Of a DNA stretch of 64,000 bases, positions 42,639-51,658 are shown one piece after another; within the stretch, counting starts at the first letter, position 1, and the number at the start of each line of letters is the position of its first letter. Position numbers and translations under genes: made by a program. A model generated the notes under the pieces. That model worked only from the letters and a program-made list of their open reading frames with translations. It was not told the origin of the DNA and ran no database searches. Origin of the DNA: Alistipes sp. (GTDB lineage Bacteria; Bacteroidota; Bacteroidia; Bacteroidales; Rikenellaceae); assembly GCA_021202985.1 (NCBI GenBank), contig JAJQCA010000041.1, positions 1 through 64,000 on the forward strand. The letters run 5' to 3'.

Positions 42639-44762
42639 ATGTCATATCAAGACAATACATATATAATCCCAGAAGGTTTATGGTTCAAAGGAATTTTAAG
42701 TGATATAAAAAAATCCTCTAGATCCTTACAGCCAATTTTCGAGGCATTTACTAATTCTTTGGAAGCAATAAAAATCAGGGAAGAAGTAGAATCGGAAGAC
42801 TATAAAGGAGAAATTTATATTCGCATTAATGCCGCTAATACTACGGATGAAGATAGTACGGAATTTCGTAGTCTTACAATTTCAGATAATGGAATAGGAT
42901 TTAACGAGAAGGAATTTAAGAGGTTTAATACTTATAAAGATTATACTAAAGGATTTAAGAATTTGGGTTCTGGGAGAATACAGTTTGTCCATTACTTTGG
43001 CAGTTCTACTTTCCGGAGCATTTTCAAAGAAAATGAACAGTATTATGAACGAGAGTTTATAGTATCTAAAACAGATAGGTTTATTGAGCAGAATGCAATA
43101 GTTCTGCACGTAAAATGTTGTAAAAGTGAAAATGATGCCATAGGTACTGAAGTAACTTTTGATGGATTGTTAGAAACCAACAGCAATATTTATAATACCC
43201 TTAACGACATAGAATTAAAAAAGGCACTCATTGAGCGTTATATTCATTATTTCTGCCATAATAGTTCTAAACTTCCTAAAATCTCCATAGCTTTTTATGT
43301 ACAAGGATCACTCAAACACGAATCAACAATTAGCGAGAATGATTTCCCTAAAATAGATAAGACAGAGCCAATTGAATTGCCCTATTCACAGATTTCAAGT
43401 GACGGGAAGGCCATTAGTAAACTCGACGAAAAGGAAACTTTTGTTTTAGAATCTTTTAAAGTTGATAGTCAGTTTCTTAAAAGCAATGATTTAAAACTTG
43501 TCTCTAAAGGTGAGGTAGTTGAGGACTCCGAAATTAAACTGCAAAATATTTCAGCAACGGATAACATTGAAGGGCATAAGTATTTATTTCTCTTGTCGGG
43601 AAATTATATTGACCAAAGGGATACGAACATCCGGGGGGAATTGAATATTAAATCAAAAGAATCTTTATCAAATCCAGATTTATTTAGTAATAAAGAGATT
43701 TATATTGAAGATATACAAGAGGAAGTAAATCAGACTATTAATCGGCTATATCCCGAAATTGAGAAGAAACAAAAAGAACATACTGAGGAACTCGAAAAAC
43801 TTAAGAGCATGTTCTGTCTTGACGATGCGACTGCTAATGAAATAACAATTTCGGTAAACGATAATGAAAATAAGATACTCGAAAAATTCTATGAAGTTGA
43901 AGCTAAAAAGAGGGCAAAGGTTGATGCCTCTATCAAAAAATCATTCGATAGGTTAGATAAACTTGATACTCGTGCAGAGACATATGCGGACGACTTAAAA
44001 GCAGAAGCAATGAAACTGGCTAAACAGATTCCTTTACAAAACAAAAACGCACTAACCCATTATGTGGCTCGGCGTAAACTTGTTTTGGAGTTGCTGAAAA
44101 AAATACTTGATAGAGAACTGGAAATTCAGCAATCCAATGAGAGGAATTTCGATGAAGCATTGCTTCATAATCTCCTTTTCCAACAAGGATCAGGTAATTC
44201 AGAAGATAGTGATTTATGGATTTTGAATGAAGATTTTATATATTTTAGAGGAATGTCGGAAAGCCGTTTATGCGATATTAAAATAAATGGGCAGAAATTA
44301 TTTAAAAGTGAATTTGAAGATGAAGAGGAACGCTACCTGAAATCTTTAGGCGAGAATAGATTAAAAAAACGCCCCGATATACTTTTGTTTCCAGAAGAGG
44401 GAAAGTGTATAATTATAGAGTTTAAGTCTCTTGATGTGAATGTTTCGGAACATTTAACGCAGATTGATATGTACTCAAGCTTAATTCGTAATTATACCGA
44501 GGATGATTTCCAGCTAACTACTTTTTATGGTTATTTAATCGGGGAAGGCATTGAACCTCGAGATGTTTTAGGGCGTGTTGGACGGTATGAACATTCTTAT
44601 CATTTTGATTATTTATTTAGGCCATCTGAACCCGTTAAGGGCTTTGATGGTCGGCAAGACGGCTCAATATATACAGAAGTCATAAGCTACCGAACGCTAT
44701 TGGAGCGTTCAAAGAAAAGGAATGAGATTTATTTAGAAAAACTTAAGCAAAATTGTAATTAG
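42639..44762 (+). CDS. GHKL (MORC/Hsp90-like) ATPase fused to PD-(D/E)XK nuclease
   Basis: 707 residues. The N-terminal GHKL module has all motifs: PIFEAFTNSLEAI (Asn box), SDNGIGF, the lid NLGSGRIQFVHYF and GTEVTF. A middle S5-like and coiled-coil region (about 370-480, Lys/Glu-rich) follows. The C-terminal domain shows RPDILLF...CIIIEFKS, with Asp580, Glu594 and Lys596 as a PD-(D/E)XK site and a QIDMY helix after it. GHKL ATPases coupled to nucleases are known from restriction-like conflict systems. A TATATTTG element (42609-42616) behind a terminator gives it its own promoter; it is the element's main cargo. Confidence 0.85.
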   Translation: MSYQDNTYIIPEGLWFKGILSDIKKSSRSLQPIFEAFTNSLEAIKIREEVESEDYKGEIYIRINAANTTDEDSTEFRSLTISDNGIGFNEKEFKRFNTYKDYTKGFKNLGSGRIQFVHYFGSSTFRSIFKENEQYYEREFIVSKTDRFIEQNAIVLHVKCCKSENDAIGTEVTFDGLLETNSNIYNTLNDIELKKALIERYIHYFCHNSSKLPKISIAFYVQGSLKHESTISENDFPKIDKTEPIELPYSQISSDGKAISKLDEKETFVLESFKVDSQFLKSNDLKLVSKGEVVEDSEIKLQNISATDNIEGHKYLFLLSGNYIDQRDTNIRGELNIKSKESLSNPDLFSNKEIYIEDIQEEVNQTINRLYPEIEKKQKEHTEELEKLKSMFCLDDATANEITISVNDNENKILEKFYEVEAKKRAKVDASIKKSFDRLDKLDTRAETYADDLKAEAMKLAKQIPLQNKNALTHYVARRKLVLELLKKILDRELEIQQSNERNFDEALLHNLLFQQGSGNSEDSDLWILNEDFIYFRGMSESRLCDIKINGQKLFKSEFEDEEERYLKSLGENRLKKRPDILLFPEEGKCIIIEFKSLDVNVSEHLTQIDMYSSLIRNYTEDDFQLTTFYGYLIGEGIEPRDVLGRVGRYEHSYHFDYLFRPSEPVKGFDGRQDGSIYTEVISYRTLLERSKKRNEIYLEKLKQNCN

Positions 44763-44801
44763 CTTTTTCCTTTTATAAAAATTGGTAATAGCAGCATTCC
44801 A

Positions 44802-44821
44802 TGTTCCACTCCTGTTCCACC
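44802..44821 (+). repeat. Paired TGTTCCACC-type sites, right end
   Basis: TGTTCCACT (44802) and TGTTCCACC (44813) repeat the 11-bp spacing of the left-end pair at 35809-35828. Confidence 0.5.
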
Positions 44822-44928
44822 GTTTTCAAAATTGCCAATCAGATATCGCCGACATAGCATCATACTCGCCTGTTTAGTAGGTATTTAATTTACAAACCCC
44901 GCGAATGATTACAGTCATATGTAAATCT

Positions 44929-44948
44929 CCGCAGGGGTTTTTTATTTA
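44929..44948 (+). repeat. Right attachment repeat (attR)
   Basis: Identical to 35692-35711. It forms the right arm of a second terminator-like hairpin (AACCCCGCG at 44896-44904 with CCGCAGGGGTT), so the arrangement at the left end is reproduced here. Confidence 0.75.
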
Positions 44949-45031
44949 TTATTAGCCCTATTTTCGCCTATCACTATGTAGCTGTCTAGGTATGTGGCTT
45001 AAAATTAATGTTGTAGCTTAAAAAAAAATAT

Positions 45032-45039
45032 TACCTTTG
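45032..45039 (+). promoter_or_regulatory. -7 element of the ParA-HEPN operon
   Basis: TACCTTTG in an AT-rich stretch; a -33 element is less clear (TTGT about 17 nt upstream). Transcription would begin near 45046, after the first ATG of the frame at 45041, which supports the start at 45071. Confidence 0.55.
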
Positions 45040-45070
45040 AATGACCTCTTACTTAACTAATAAAAAGTCA

Positions 45071-46105
45071 ATGAGAATAATTTTTTTTAACCATAAAGGT
45101 GGCGTAAGTAAAACCACAACATCCTTTAATCTGGGATGGAAATTAGCAGAAAAAGGTAATAAGGTTCTATTGGTGGATGCAGATGCACAATGTAACCTCA
45201 CAGGATTAATATTACGAGATGATTTTGAAGAATACTATACTAATGATGCTACTAAATATAATAATATAAAAGATGGAGTGAGTCCGGCTTTTGAAAGCAA
45301 ACCAACGGCAATTCAGGCTTTTGATTGTTATAGAGTTCCAGACAATAAAAATATATATTTATTGCCCGGCCATCCAAACTTAACCGAAATGGAACCCTCT
45401 TTGAGTTTTGCACAAACTTCAAACAATGCATTTACAACCATGCAAAACCTCCCCGGAGCTTTCAACGCTTTGATAGAAGCTATATGTGATCATCATAATA
45501 TCGATTACGTTTTATTTGATGTGAACCCGGGATTAGGGGCTTTAAATCAGAATTTTGTAACAATATCTGACATCATAATAATACCGACAAACCCTGACCC
45601 TTTCTCACTCATGGCTATAAAAACTTTATCAGAGGTCTTACCTCGTTGGAGAATGAATGCAATCCAAATGAGTCAGATGTTTGCGGGTTCCTCATATCCT
45701 TTCCCAGATGTTGATACAAAATTTGCTGGTCTCATAATACAAAGGTTTAATATTCGAAATGGGCAACCAAACGCACCCTTTAGAAACAATATGGATGAAA
45801 TTCTCGCAGAAGTCGATGAGGTTCTTGTGCCTGCGTTGGGAAAATATAATATGGTTTTAGAACCGGAGGCATTTGAAAACAACACTCCTCCGGATTCTTA
45901 TTGTCTTGCGGAAATACCAGATTTTCAGAGCTTAATACAAACAGCAAATAATGTGGGAGTTCCTGTTTTTGCATTGACAGAGGGCCAAATTAACCGACAA
46001 GGAACTGTTCTAGACCAAATGATATTTAAGAGGGATTCAATCAATAATGTTTTTGAGGCCTTTTGCGATAAAATCATAGAAATAAAGGCGTATGTTGAGC
46101 GCTAA
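45071..46105 (+). CDS. ParA/MinD-like ATPase (ParA-HEPN pair)
   Basis: 344 residues from the ATG at 45071, which begins MRIIFFNHKGGVSKTTT directly at the deviant Walker A, with Ser in place of the usual second Gly. Walker A' and B-like segments follow (VLLVDADAQCNLTGL; YVLFDVNPGLG; IIIPTNPDPFSLMAIKTL). There is no ParB gene or parS-like array beside it, and the only neighbour on the strand is the HEPN gene, which overlaps its stop by 14 bases. It probably acts as the switch or sensor of that pair rather than in partition. AT-rich like the mobile element but outside its right repeat. Confidence 0.85.
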   Translation: MRIIFFNHKGGVSKTTTSFNLGWKLAEKGNKVLLVDADAQCNLTGLILRDDFEEYYTNDATKYNNIKDGVSPAFESKPTAIQAFDCYRVPDNKNIYLLPGHPNLTEMEPSLSFAQTSNNAFTTMQNLPGAFNALIEAICDHHNIDYVLFDVNPGLGALNQNFVTISDIIIIPTNPDPFSLMAIKTLSEVLPRWRMNAIQMSQMFAGSSYPFPDVDTKFAGLIIQRFNIRNGQPNAPFRNNMDEILAEVDEVLVPALGKYNMVLEPEAFENNTPPDSYCLAEIPDFQSLIQTANNVGVPVFALTEGQINRQGTVLDQMIFKRDSINNVFEAFCDKIIEIKAYVER

Positions 46106-46712
46106 AAAATGCTTTGACGATTCTATTATTAGAGTAAGACAAGACCATTCTCTTTACAGTCATTTGACTGGTATTCTGCATTTTTCTCATGAGAATGTGG
46201 CAGATATATTGAGAAGTGAGATAGTTTATGCTGTCTCGGCTTTTGATAGACTCATTCATGATATTATAAGGGTTGGAATCATTGAAATATATAACTCCCT
46301 AAGGCCTGCTACCGTATCTTATGATAATTTCCAGATTTGTATGTCCCACATGAGAAGTATTTTAAATCCATTACCGAATACAAATCCGCATAAATTACTT
46401 GAAGATATCATTATCAATAAACATAAATATATTGCATATCAAGACCCAGACAAAATTTCAGAAGGGTTGAGTCTTATTTGGCATGAGCAACATAAGTGGC
46501 AAAAGATTGCATCACTTATGTCCATGACGGATAAAAATGTCAAGATAGAGTTAAAGAATATTGTGATTAGAAGAAACCAAATTGTACATGAGAGTGACAT
46601 AGATTTGTTTACCCAAAATCTCCAACCAATAAACGACCAAGATGTAATGCAGTCTGTCGATTTCCTTGACCTGTTAGGAAATACTATTTTTAATTTAGTT
46701 AAAATACCCTAA
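46092..46712 (+). CDS. HEPN-domain protein (RiboL-PSP-HEPN-like), probable RNase
   Basis: 206 residues, all helical in character. The RX4H signature of HEPN ribonucleases is present as R161-NQIV-H166 in the segment IRRNQIVHESDID, which resembles the RiboL-PSP-HEPN family; an early helix AVSAFDRLIHDII fits the same family. HEPN proteins in toxin-antitoxin, Abi and CRISPR systems cut RNA. The start lies inside the end of the ParA-like gene, so the products are made together. Function as a toxin is inferred. Confidence 0.8.
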   Translation: MLSAKKCFDDSIIRVRQDHSLYSHLTGILHFSHENVADILRSEIVYAVSAFDRLIHDIIRVGIIEIYNSLRPATVSYDNFQICMSHMRSILNPLPNTNPHKLLEDIIINKHKYIAYQDPDKISEGLSLIWHEQHKWQKIASLMSMTDKNVKIELKNIVIRRNQIVHESDIDLFTQNLQPINDQDVMQSVDFLDLLGNTIFNLVKIP

Positions 46713-47004
46713 AAAACTTCAATAACGGTGATAGGTTCTCATTCACATATATACGGGAGATCTTTTCCGGACAGGAAGGCTGTGCAGTGCGGTTCCCTGG
46801 ATTGCAGGTACGGTGACCCGTGCGCTTCCGCGCCTTGCCGGTGACCCGGGCCGGATAGGTATTTATACCCTTGCAGGGTATGTATAGGCACGGATTTATT
46901 AACTTTGGTGCCTCCGGTTTTAAAAGCTACCCTTTTTTGCATATAATTGCGGGTCGTTCGTCCGGGCCGGTGGCGGGCGGTGGAATTTATGGAGTATCAA
47001 TGGG

Positions 47005-48045
47005 ATGGTTAAAATAGTAATAGACAACGCAATACCGTATGTGAAAGGGGTGCTGGAGCCTTTTTGCCGGGTGTCGTATATAGACGGTCGGGAGATAGGT
47101 CCCGGGGACATCAGGGACGCCGACGCCCTGATGGTACGCACACGCACAAAATGCGACGCGACCCTTCTGTCCGGCTCCCGGGTAAAGGTGATTGCTACGG
47201 CCACTATCGGCTTCGACCATATAGATACGGAGTATTGCCGCTCTGCCGGGATTCTTGTCACGACCGCTGCCGGATGTAACGCGCGCGGGGTGTTGCAATG
47301 GTTCGGGGCGGCTCTGGCCTACGCCTCCGGGGTGCAGGGATGGCGGCCCGGCGATATGACCATCGGTGTGGTCGGTGCGGGCAACGTAGGGTCGCTGTCG
47401 GCCATTTATGGCCGCCTGTGGGGTTTCAGGGTGCTGTGCTGTGACCCGCCCCGCGAGAAGTCCGGCCTTCCCGTACCGGCCGGCGAAGTCTACGTACCGC
47501 TTGCTGAAATAGCCCGGCTGTGCAATATCGTCACTTTCCATACCCCGCTTACATTCGACGGACCGGATGCCACGTTCCACATGGCCGGTGCGGGTTTTTT
47601 CGAAAGGGTCCGGCCCGGTACCGTGGTCCTGAACGCCTCCCGCGGCGAAGTGGTGGACCCGCAAGCCCTCTTCCGGGCCGTTACGAACGGATTATGTACG
47701 GCCGTGATAGATACATGGGAACACGAACCGGATATAGACACCGGGCTTCTCGAAAACGCCCTTCTCGCCACACCCCATATTGCCGGATACACGGCCCAGG
47801 GAAAGGCGAACGCCTCGGCTATGTCCGTGGCGGCACTGTCACGTTTTTTCGGATTACCGCTCGACGACTGGTATCCGTATGACCGGGTTCCTCAGGTAGT
47901 TCCCCGGGCCATCGCGTGGGACGATATGCGTTGTACGGTACCGCTCTATTTCGACATAGCCGCCCAGAGCGCACTTCTTAAGTCCCATCCGGAAGATTTC
48001 GAATCCATCCGTACTTCCTACGATTACCGGCAGGAATATTTTTAA
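47005..48045 (+). CDS. pdxB: Erythronate-4-phosphate dehydrogenase
   Basis: 346 residues. D-2-hydroxyacid dehydrogenase fold with the Rossmann loop GVVGAGNVGSLSAIYG, NASRGEVVD (catalytic Arg), EHEPDIDTGL (Glu) and TPHIAGYT (His), and the extra PdxB C-terminal region. Second step of the DXP-independent pyridoxal phosphate pathway. It starts where GC content returns to that of the core genome. Confidence 0.93.
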   Translation: MVKIVIDNAIPYVKGVLEPFCRVSYIDGREIGPGDIRDADALMVRTRTKCDATLLSGSRVKVIATATIGFDHIDTEYCRSAGILVTTAAGCNARGVLQWFGAALAYASGVQGWRPGDMTIGVVGAGNVGSLSAIYGRLWGFRVLCCDPPREKSGLPVPAGEVYVPLAEIARLCNIVTFHTPLTFDGPDATFHMAGAGFFERVRPGTVVLNASRGEVVDPQALFRAVTNGLCTAVIDTWEHEPDIDTGLLENALLATPHIAGYTAQGKANASAMSVAALSRFFGLPLDDWYPYDRVPQVVPRAIAWDDMRCTVPLYFDIAAQSALLKSHPEDFESIRTSYDYRQEYF

Positions 48046-48299
48046 CGGCTGATTTCTATTGTGCTCTGATAAAAGGTGGATCCCTCTTCGCGTATGGTTA
48101 CATCGGGACTGTTCCGAGCGAATAGGAAGAAGTTATTCTTTATTTAAATGATTAATAAGGTATTTTATAGTGCCTTATCTGCCGTAACCCATGATACCGA
48201 CTTACGCCGGTGGCTTAGGGAATCGGATTTAGGCTTTACTTTCGGCTGACTACTGTGTAAATTAAGTATCTTTGTTCGGTTTTTGAATAAATTGGCGCC

Positions 48300-49334
48300 A
48301 TGTATAAAAGTGTGATACGTCCGATTCTGTTCCTGATGTCGCCCGAGCGGGTACACGGTGTTACGGCGTGGGTGCTCAGGGCGGCGGGGAAGCTGGGATT
48401 GCGGGGAGTGATTGCTTCTGTTTTCACGTACCGGGACAAGTCGCTGGAACGGGATGTTTTCGGGGTGCGCTTCCGTAACCCGGTGGGGCTGGCCGCCGGT
48501 TTCGATAAGGACGGTAGGCTGTACCGCGACCTGGGGGCGTTCGGCTTCGGTTTTATAGAGGTGGGTACGGTTACCCCCCAGCCACAACCTGGCAATCCGC
48601 GGCCGAGGCTGTTCCGGCTCAAGCAGGACCGCGCCCTTATAAACCGTATGGGGTTTAATAACAACGGAGTTGAGGCGATGGTCCGTAACCTGCGCCGCCG
48701 TAATAAGGGGCTGGTAATCGGCGGGAATCTCGGTAAGAACACCATTACACCCAACGAACAGGCACCGGCCGATTACCTGCGTATGTTCAGGAGCCTGTAC
48801 CAATACGTGGATTATTTCGTTATAAACGTGAGTTGCCCCAACGTCAAGGATGTAACCGCCTTGCAGAATACCGCCAACCTTATGGCCATTCTGGACCCGC
48901 TGTTCGACTTCCGCCGGGGCCAGAACGAATACCGGCCGATACTGGTAAAAATATCGCCCGACCTGCCGCGCGACCATGTAGACGATATCGTAAAGGTGTT
49001 GATAGACACCCAGTTGGACGGACTTGTGGCCGTAAATACCACTACCACGCGCGAGGGCCTCGCCACGCCGGAGTCTAAAGTTGCGGCCATGGGGGCGGGA
49101 GGGTTGAGCGGAGCTCCGCTCACCGAACGGTCGATAGAGATGGTCCGTTACCTGCACGAGAAAACCGAGGGCCGCTACCCCATAATTGGAGTCGGTGGGA
49201 TAATGACCCCGGAGGATGCCCAGAGGATGCTCGACGCAGGTGCCAGTCTGGTACAGGTATATACCGGGTTTATATACGAGGGGCCGTCGTTCGTGAAGCG
49301 GATTTGCCGGCAGATAGCCGGGAAACGGTCTTAA
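48300..49334 (+). CDS. pyrD: Dihydroorotate dehydrogenase, quinone-type (class 2)
   Basis: 344 residues with the N-terminal helix pair that meets the membrane, then the barrel with GLAAGFDKDG, NRMGFNNNG, NVSCPNVKD (Ser base of class 2), KISPD and GVGGIMTPEDA. Fourth step of pyrimidine synthesis, passing electrons to quinone. A TATCTTTG element at 48267-48274 is the likely promoter. Confidence 0.96.
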   Translation: MYKSVIRPILFLMSPERVHGVTAWVLRAAGKLGLRGVIASVFTYRDKSLERDVFGVRFRNPVGLAAGFDKDGRLYRDLGAFGFGFIEVGTVTPQPQPGNPRPRLFRLKQDRALINRMGFNNNGVEAMVRNLRRRNKGLVIGGNLGKNTITPNEQAPADYLRMFRSLYQYVDYFVINVSCPNVKDVTALQNTANLMAILDPLFDFRRGQNEYRPILVKISPDLPRDHVDDIVKVLIDTQLDGLVAVNTTTTREGLATPESKVAAMGAGGLSGAPLTERSIEMVRYLHEKTEGRYPIIGVGGIMTPEDAQRMLDAGASLVQVYTGFIYEGPSFVKRICRQIAGKRS

Positions 49335-49401
49335 TCGGGACCGGCATGTATCCACCCGGCCGCACCCCGGCTTGAAAAAATCCATTAAAAATTACCCAAT
49401 T

Positions 49402-50673
49402 ATGAAAGCAGCCGTAATTACCATTGGCGATGAGATACTTATCGGCCAGGTGGTCGATACCAATTCGGCATGGATAGCCCGCCGGTTGTCGGAGGCCGGT
49501 GCTCATATCGTTGCGAAATACACCGTCGGCGACAGGGCGGATGAGATAACCGGCGCGTTGGACGATGCCCTCCGGGTGGCCGACGCCGTTGTAATGACCG
49601 GTGGGCTCGGCCCTACCAAAGACGATATCACTAAGACCACCCTTGCCCGTTATTTCGGGATGGCGATGCGGGAAGATGCCGGAGTTCTGGAAGACGTGAG
49701 TGCTATGCTCTCCGCACGCGGGATAGAGGTAAACAGCCTTAACCGGGCGCAGGCGATGGTCCCGGACGGGTGCCGGGTGCTGCTCAACGTGAACGGAACT
49801 GCCCCGGGCATGTGGTTCGAAAGGGACGGCCGGGTGGCGGTGTCGCTACCCGGGGTGCCGTTCGAGATGAAGGCACTCGTAACGGGGCAGGTATTGCCGC
49901 TGCTGCTGGAGCGGTTCGGGCAGGGCGACGCCGTCCACAGGACGGTTCACACTTCCGGGATTGCAGAGTCCGTGCTGGCTGAAAGGCTATCTGGCTGGGA
50001 GGAAGCGCTTCCCGAGGGGTTGAAACTCGCTTACCTTCCTTCGCCGGAAGGGGTCAGGCTGAGGCTCTCGTCGGTGAGCCTTCCTGCCATGCAGGGGCGC
50101 GCGCTTATCGATGCCGGATTCGCGGAGCTGGACAGCCTGATAGGTCCCTACCTGCTCGGCGACGGCGAGGCGGATACAGCCAAGGCTTTGGCCGGCCTGC
50201 TGGTGGGAATGGGTAAAACACTTTCGGTGGCCGAATCGTGTACCGGTGGACATATAGCTTCTATGTTGACGGCAAATGAGGGGGCCTCGTCTTATTTCCT
50301 CGGCGGAGTGATAGCCTATTCGGCCGGTGTAAAGGAATCCGTTCTCGGGGTGGCTCCTGAGGTTATCGAAAAGTACGGCGTGGTGAGCGGTGAAACCGCC
50401 GTTGCAATGGCTGAGGGCGTTCGGCGGATAACGGGGTCCGACTATGCCGTATCGACCACCGGATATGCCGGACCGGAGGGAGGAGAGGACGGCCAGCCGG
50501 TCGGTACGGTGTGGATAGGGATTGCACATCCCGGAGGCGGTTATGCCCGGAAAATGCGATTCGGTAAGCTTCGCGAACCCAATATCGAACGGGCTTCTTC
50601 GACTGCCCTGAACCTGCTCAGGCTGCTGCTCACCGGTAACCCGGACGCTCCCGTAGCGGGCGGGGTGTCCTGA
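49402..50673 (+). CDS. cinA: CinA-family protein with nicotinamide-nucleotide amidase domain
   Basis: About 423 residues from the ATG at 49402 (the frame is open 10 codons upstream). N-terminal MoaB/MogA-like domain (AVITIGDEILIGQVVDTNS, VMTGGLGPTKDD) and C-terminal PncC domain (SVAESCTGGHIASMLT, STTGYAGPEGG). It acts in NAD salvage as ADP-ribose pyrophosphatase and NMN deamidase in studied members. 67 bases after pyrD. Confidence 0.94.
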   Translation: MKAAVITIGDEILIGQVVDTNSAWIARRLSEAGAHIVAKYTVGDRADEITGALDDALRVADAVVMTGGLGPTKDDITKTTLARYFGMAMREDAGVLEDVSAMLSARGIEVNSLNRAQAMVPDGCRVLLNVNGTAPGMWFERDGRVAVSLPGVPFEMKALVTGQVLPLLLERFGQGDAVHRTVHTSGIAESVLAERLSGWEEALPEGLKLAYLPSPEGVRLRLSSVSLPAMQGRALIDAGFAELDSLIGPYLLGDGEADTAKALAGLLVGMGKTLSVAESCTGGHIASMLTANEGASSYFLGGVIAYSAGVKESVLGVAPEVIEKYGVVSGETAVAMAEGVRRITGSDYAVSTTGYAGPEGGEDGQPVGTVWIGIAHPGGGYARKMRFGKLREPNIERASSTALNLLRLLLTGNPDAPVAGGVS

Positions 50674-50734
50674 AACCGGAATATTTATGCCGTCAAAAAA
50701 TAGCTGCCCCGCTGGCAAGTACCGGTAGTTTACG

Positions 50735-50764
50735 TTGGTAATTGTCAAAAAAGACGTATATTTG
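50735..50764 (+). promoter_or_regulatory. Promoter of the rpmB-rpmG-DUF4295 operon
   Basis: TTGG (50735-50738), 18 nt, TATATTTG (50757-50764), 57 bases before rpmB. Confidence 0.65.
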
Positions 50765-50820
50765 CACTCCCTTTGGGCCGGGAAGGCCCGACGAGGGGGA
50801 ATATAAAACGTGCAAGCAAA

Positions 50821-51054
50821 ATGAAAATCTGCGAAATCACAGGAAAGACGGCCATGACGGGGAACAATGTGTCCCACTCTAACCGTAAGACCAAGCGCCG
50901 TTTCAGCCCCAACCTGAAAACAAAGCGTTTCTGGTCGGAAGAAGAGGGCAGGTGGATCACGCTCAAAGTGTCTGCCGCCGGTATGAAAACCATTAACAAA
51001 AAAGGTCTGGCAGCAGCTCTGAGAGAGGCCGCCGTACCCAAGAAAATCTACTAA
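50821..51054 (+). CDS. rpmB: 50S ribosomal protein L28
   Basis: 77 residues from the ATG at 50821 ([28 protein letters not shown]), the family's conserved start; the frame upstream is not coding. Basic throughout. First gene of the L28-L33-DUF4295 cluster. Confidence 0.97.
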   Translation: MKICEITGKTAMTGNNVSHSNRKTKRRFSPNLKTKRFWSEEEGRWITLKVSAAGMKTINKKGLAAALREAAVPKKIY

Positions 51055-51065
51055 AGTAACCAGGC

Positions 51066-51248
51066 ATGGCAAAAAAAGGCAACAGGGTGCAGGTAATACT
51101 GGAATGCACCGAACAGAGGGAAAGCGGTGTGCCGGGAATGTCCCGTTACATCACTACCAAAAACAAGAAGAACACTCCCGACAGGCTCGAAAGGCGTAAA
51201 TATAATCCTTTCCTCAAAAGGGTGACCGTTCACAGGGAAATAAAATAA
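51066..51248 (+). CDS. rpmG: 50S ribosomal protein L33
   Basis: 60 residues, typical L33 ([37 protein letters not shown]). The zinc-binding Cys of C+ paralogues are absent, so this is the zinc-independent form. 11 bases after rpmB. Confidence 0.97.
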   Translation: MAKKGNRVQVILECTEQRESGVPGMSRYITTKNKKNTPDRLERRKYNPFLKRVTVHREIK

Positions 51249-51260
51249 CACTGTTAAGAC

Positions 51261-51416
51261 ATGGCAAAGAAAGTAGTTGCAACGCTCAAAACGGGTACCG
51301 GTAAGAACTTTACCAAGTGTATCAAAATGGTGAAATCGGACAAGACCGGCGCTTACACTTTCAAAAGCGAAATCGTTCCTAACGACCAGATTAAGGAATT
51401 CTTCGCCAAGAAGTAA
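51261..51416 (+). CDS. DUF4295 small basic protein
   Basis: 51 residues (MAKKVVATLKTGTGKNF ... QIKEFFAKK), basic and Lys-rich. It matches the DUF4295 family, which in Bacteroidota almost always follows rpmG and is thought to be ribosome-associated. 12 bases after rpmG; a terminator follows. Confidence 0.9.
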   Translation: MAKKVVATLKTGTGKNFTKCIKMVKSDKTGAYTFKSEIVPNDQIKEFFAKK

Positions 51417-51459
51417 ATTTTTATGTTTTAAAGCCGGGAAGCTTACCGCTTGCAAGGCT

Positions 51460-51504
51460 TTAATACAAAAGGCATCCTCTGTTCAGGGATGCCTTTTGTA
51501 TTAA
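51460..51504 (+). terminator. Terminator of the ribosomal-protein operon
   Basis: 18-bp arms TTAATACAAAAGGCATCC / GGATGCCTTTTGTATTAA around a short loop. Confidence 0.9.
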
Positions 51505-51658
51505 AGGGGGATATCGACTGAGTTACTTCCTGCGGGCTGGGACTGTCCACCTCAGGTAGTGGTGCAAAGTTCTCGACATAAATTATTATATTTATTCCCG
51601 GCTCCCGGGGCGGGTAATCCGGTGCCGGGGAGCCGCGACCTAACTCAAATGTAAGGAT

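Larger units (their letters stand above)
35692..44948 (+). mobile_element. Integrative element of about 9.3 kb with tyrosine integrase and GHKL-nuclease cargo
   Basis: The boundaries are proposed from a perfect 20-bp direct repeat (35692-35711 and 44929-44948), with imperfect similarity for about 50 bases further on. Everything between is visibly AT-richer than the flanking core genes. It contains an integrase at the left end, an excisionase, a primase-like gene and small accessory genes, but no conjugation or capsid genes. It would therefore need a helper to move. Confidence 0.8.
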
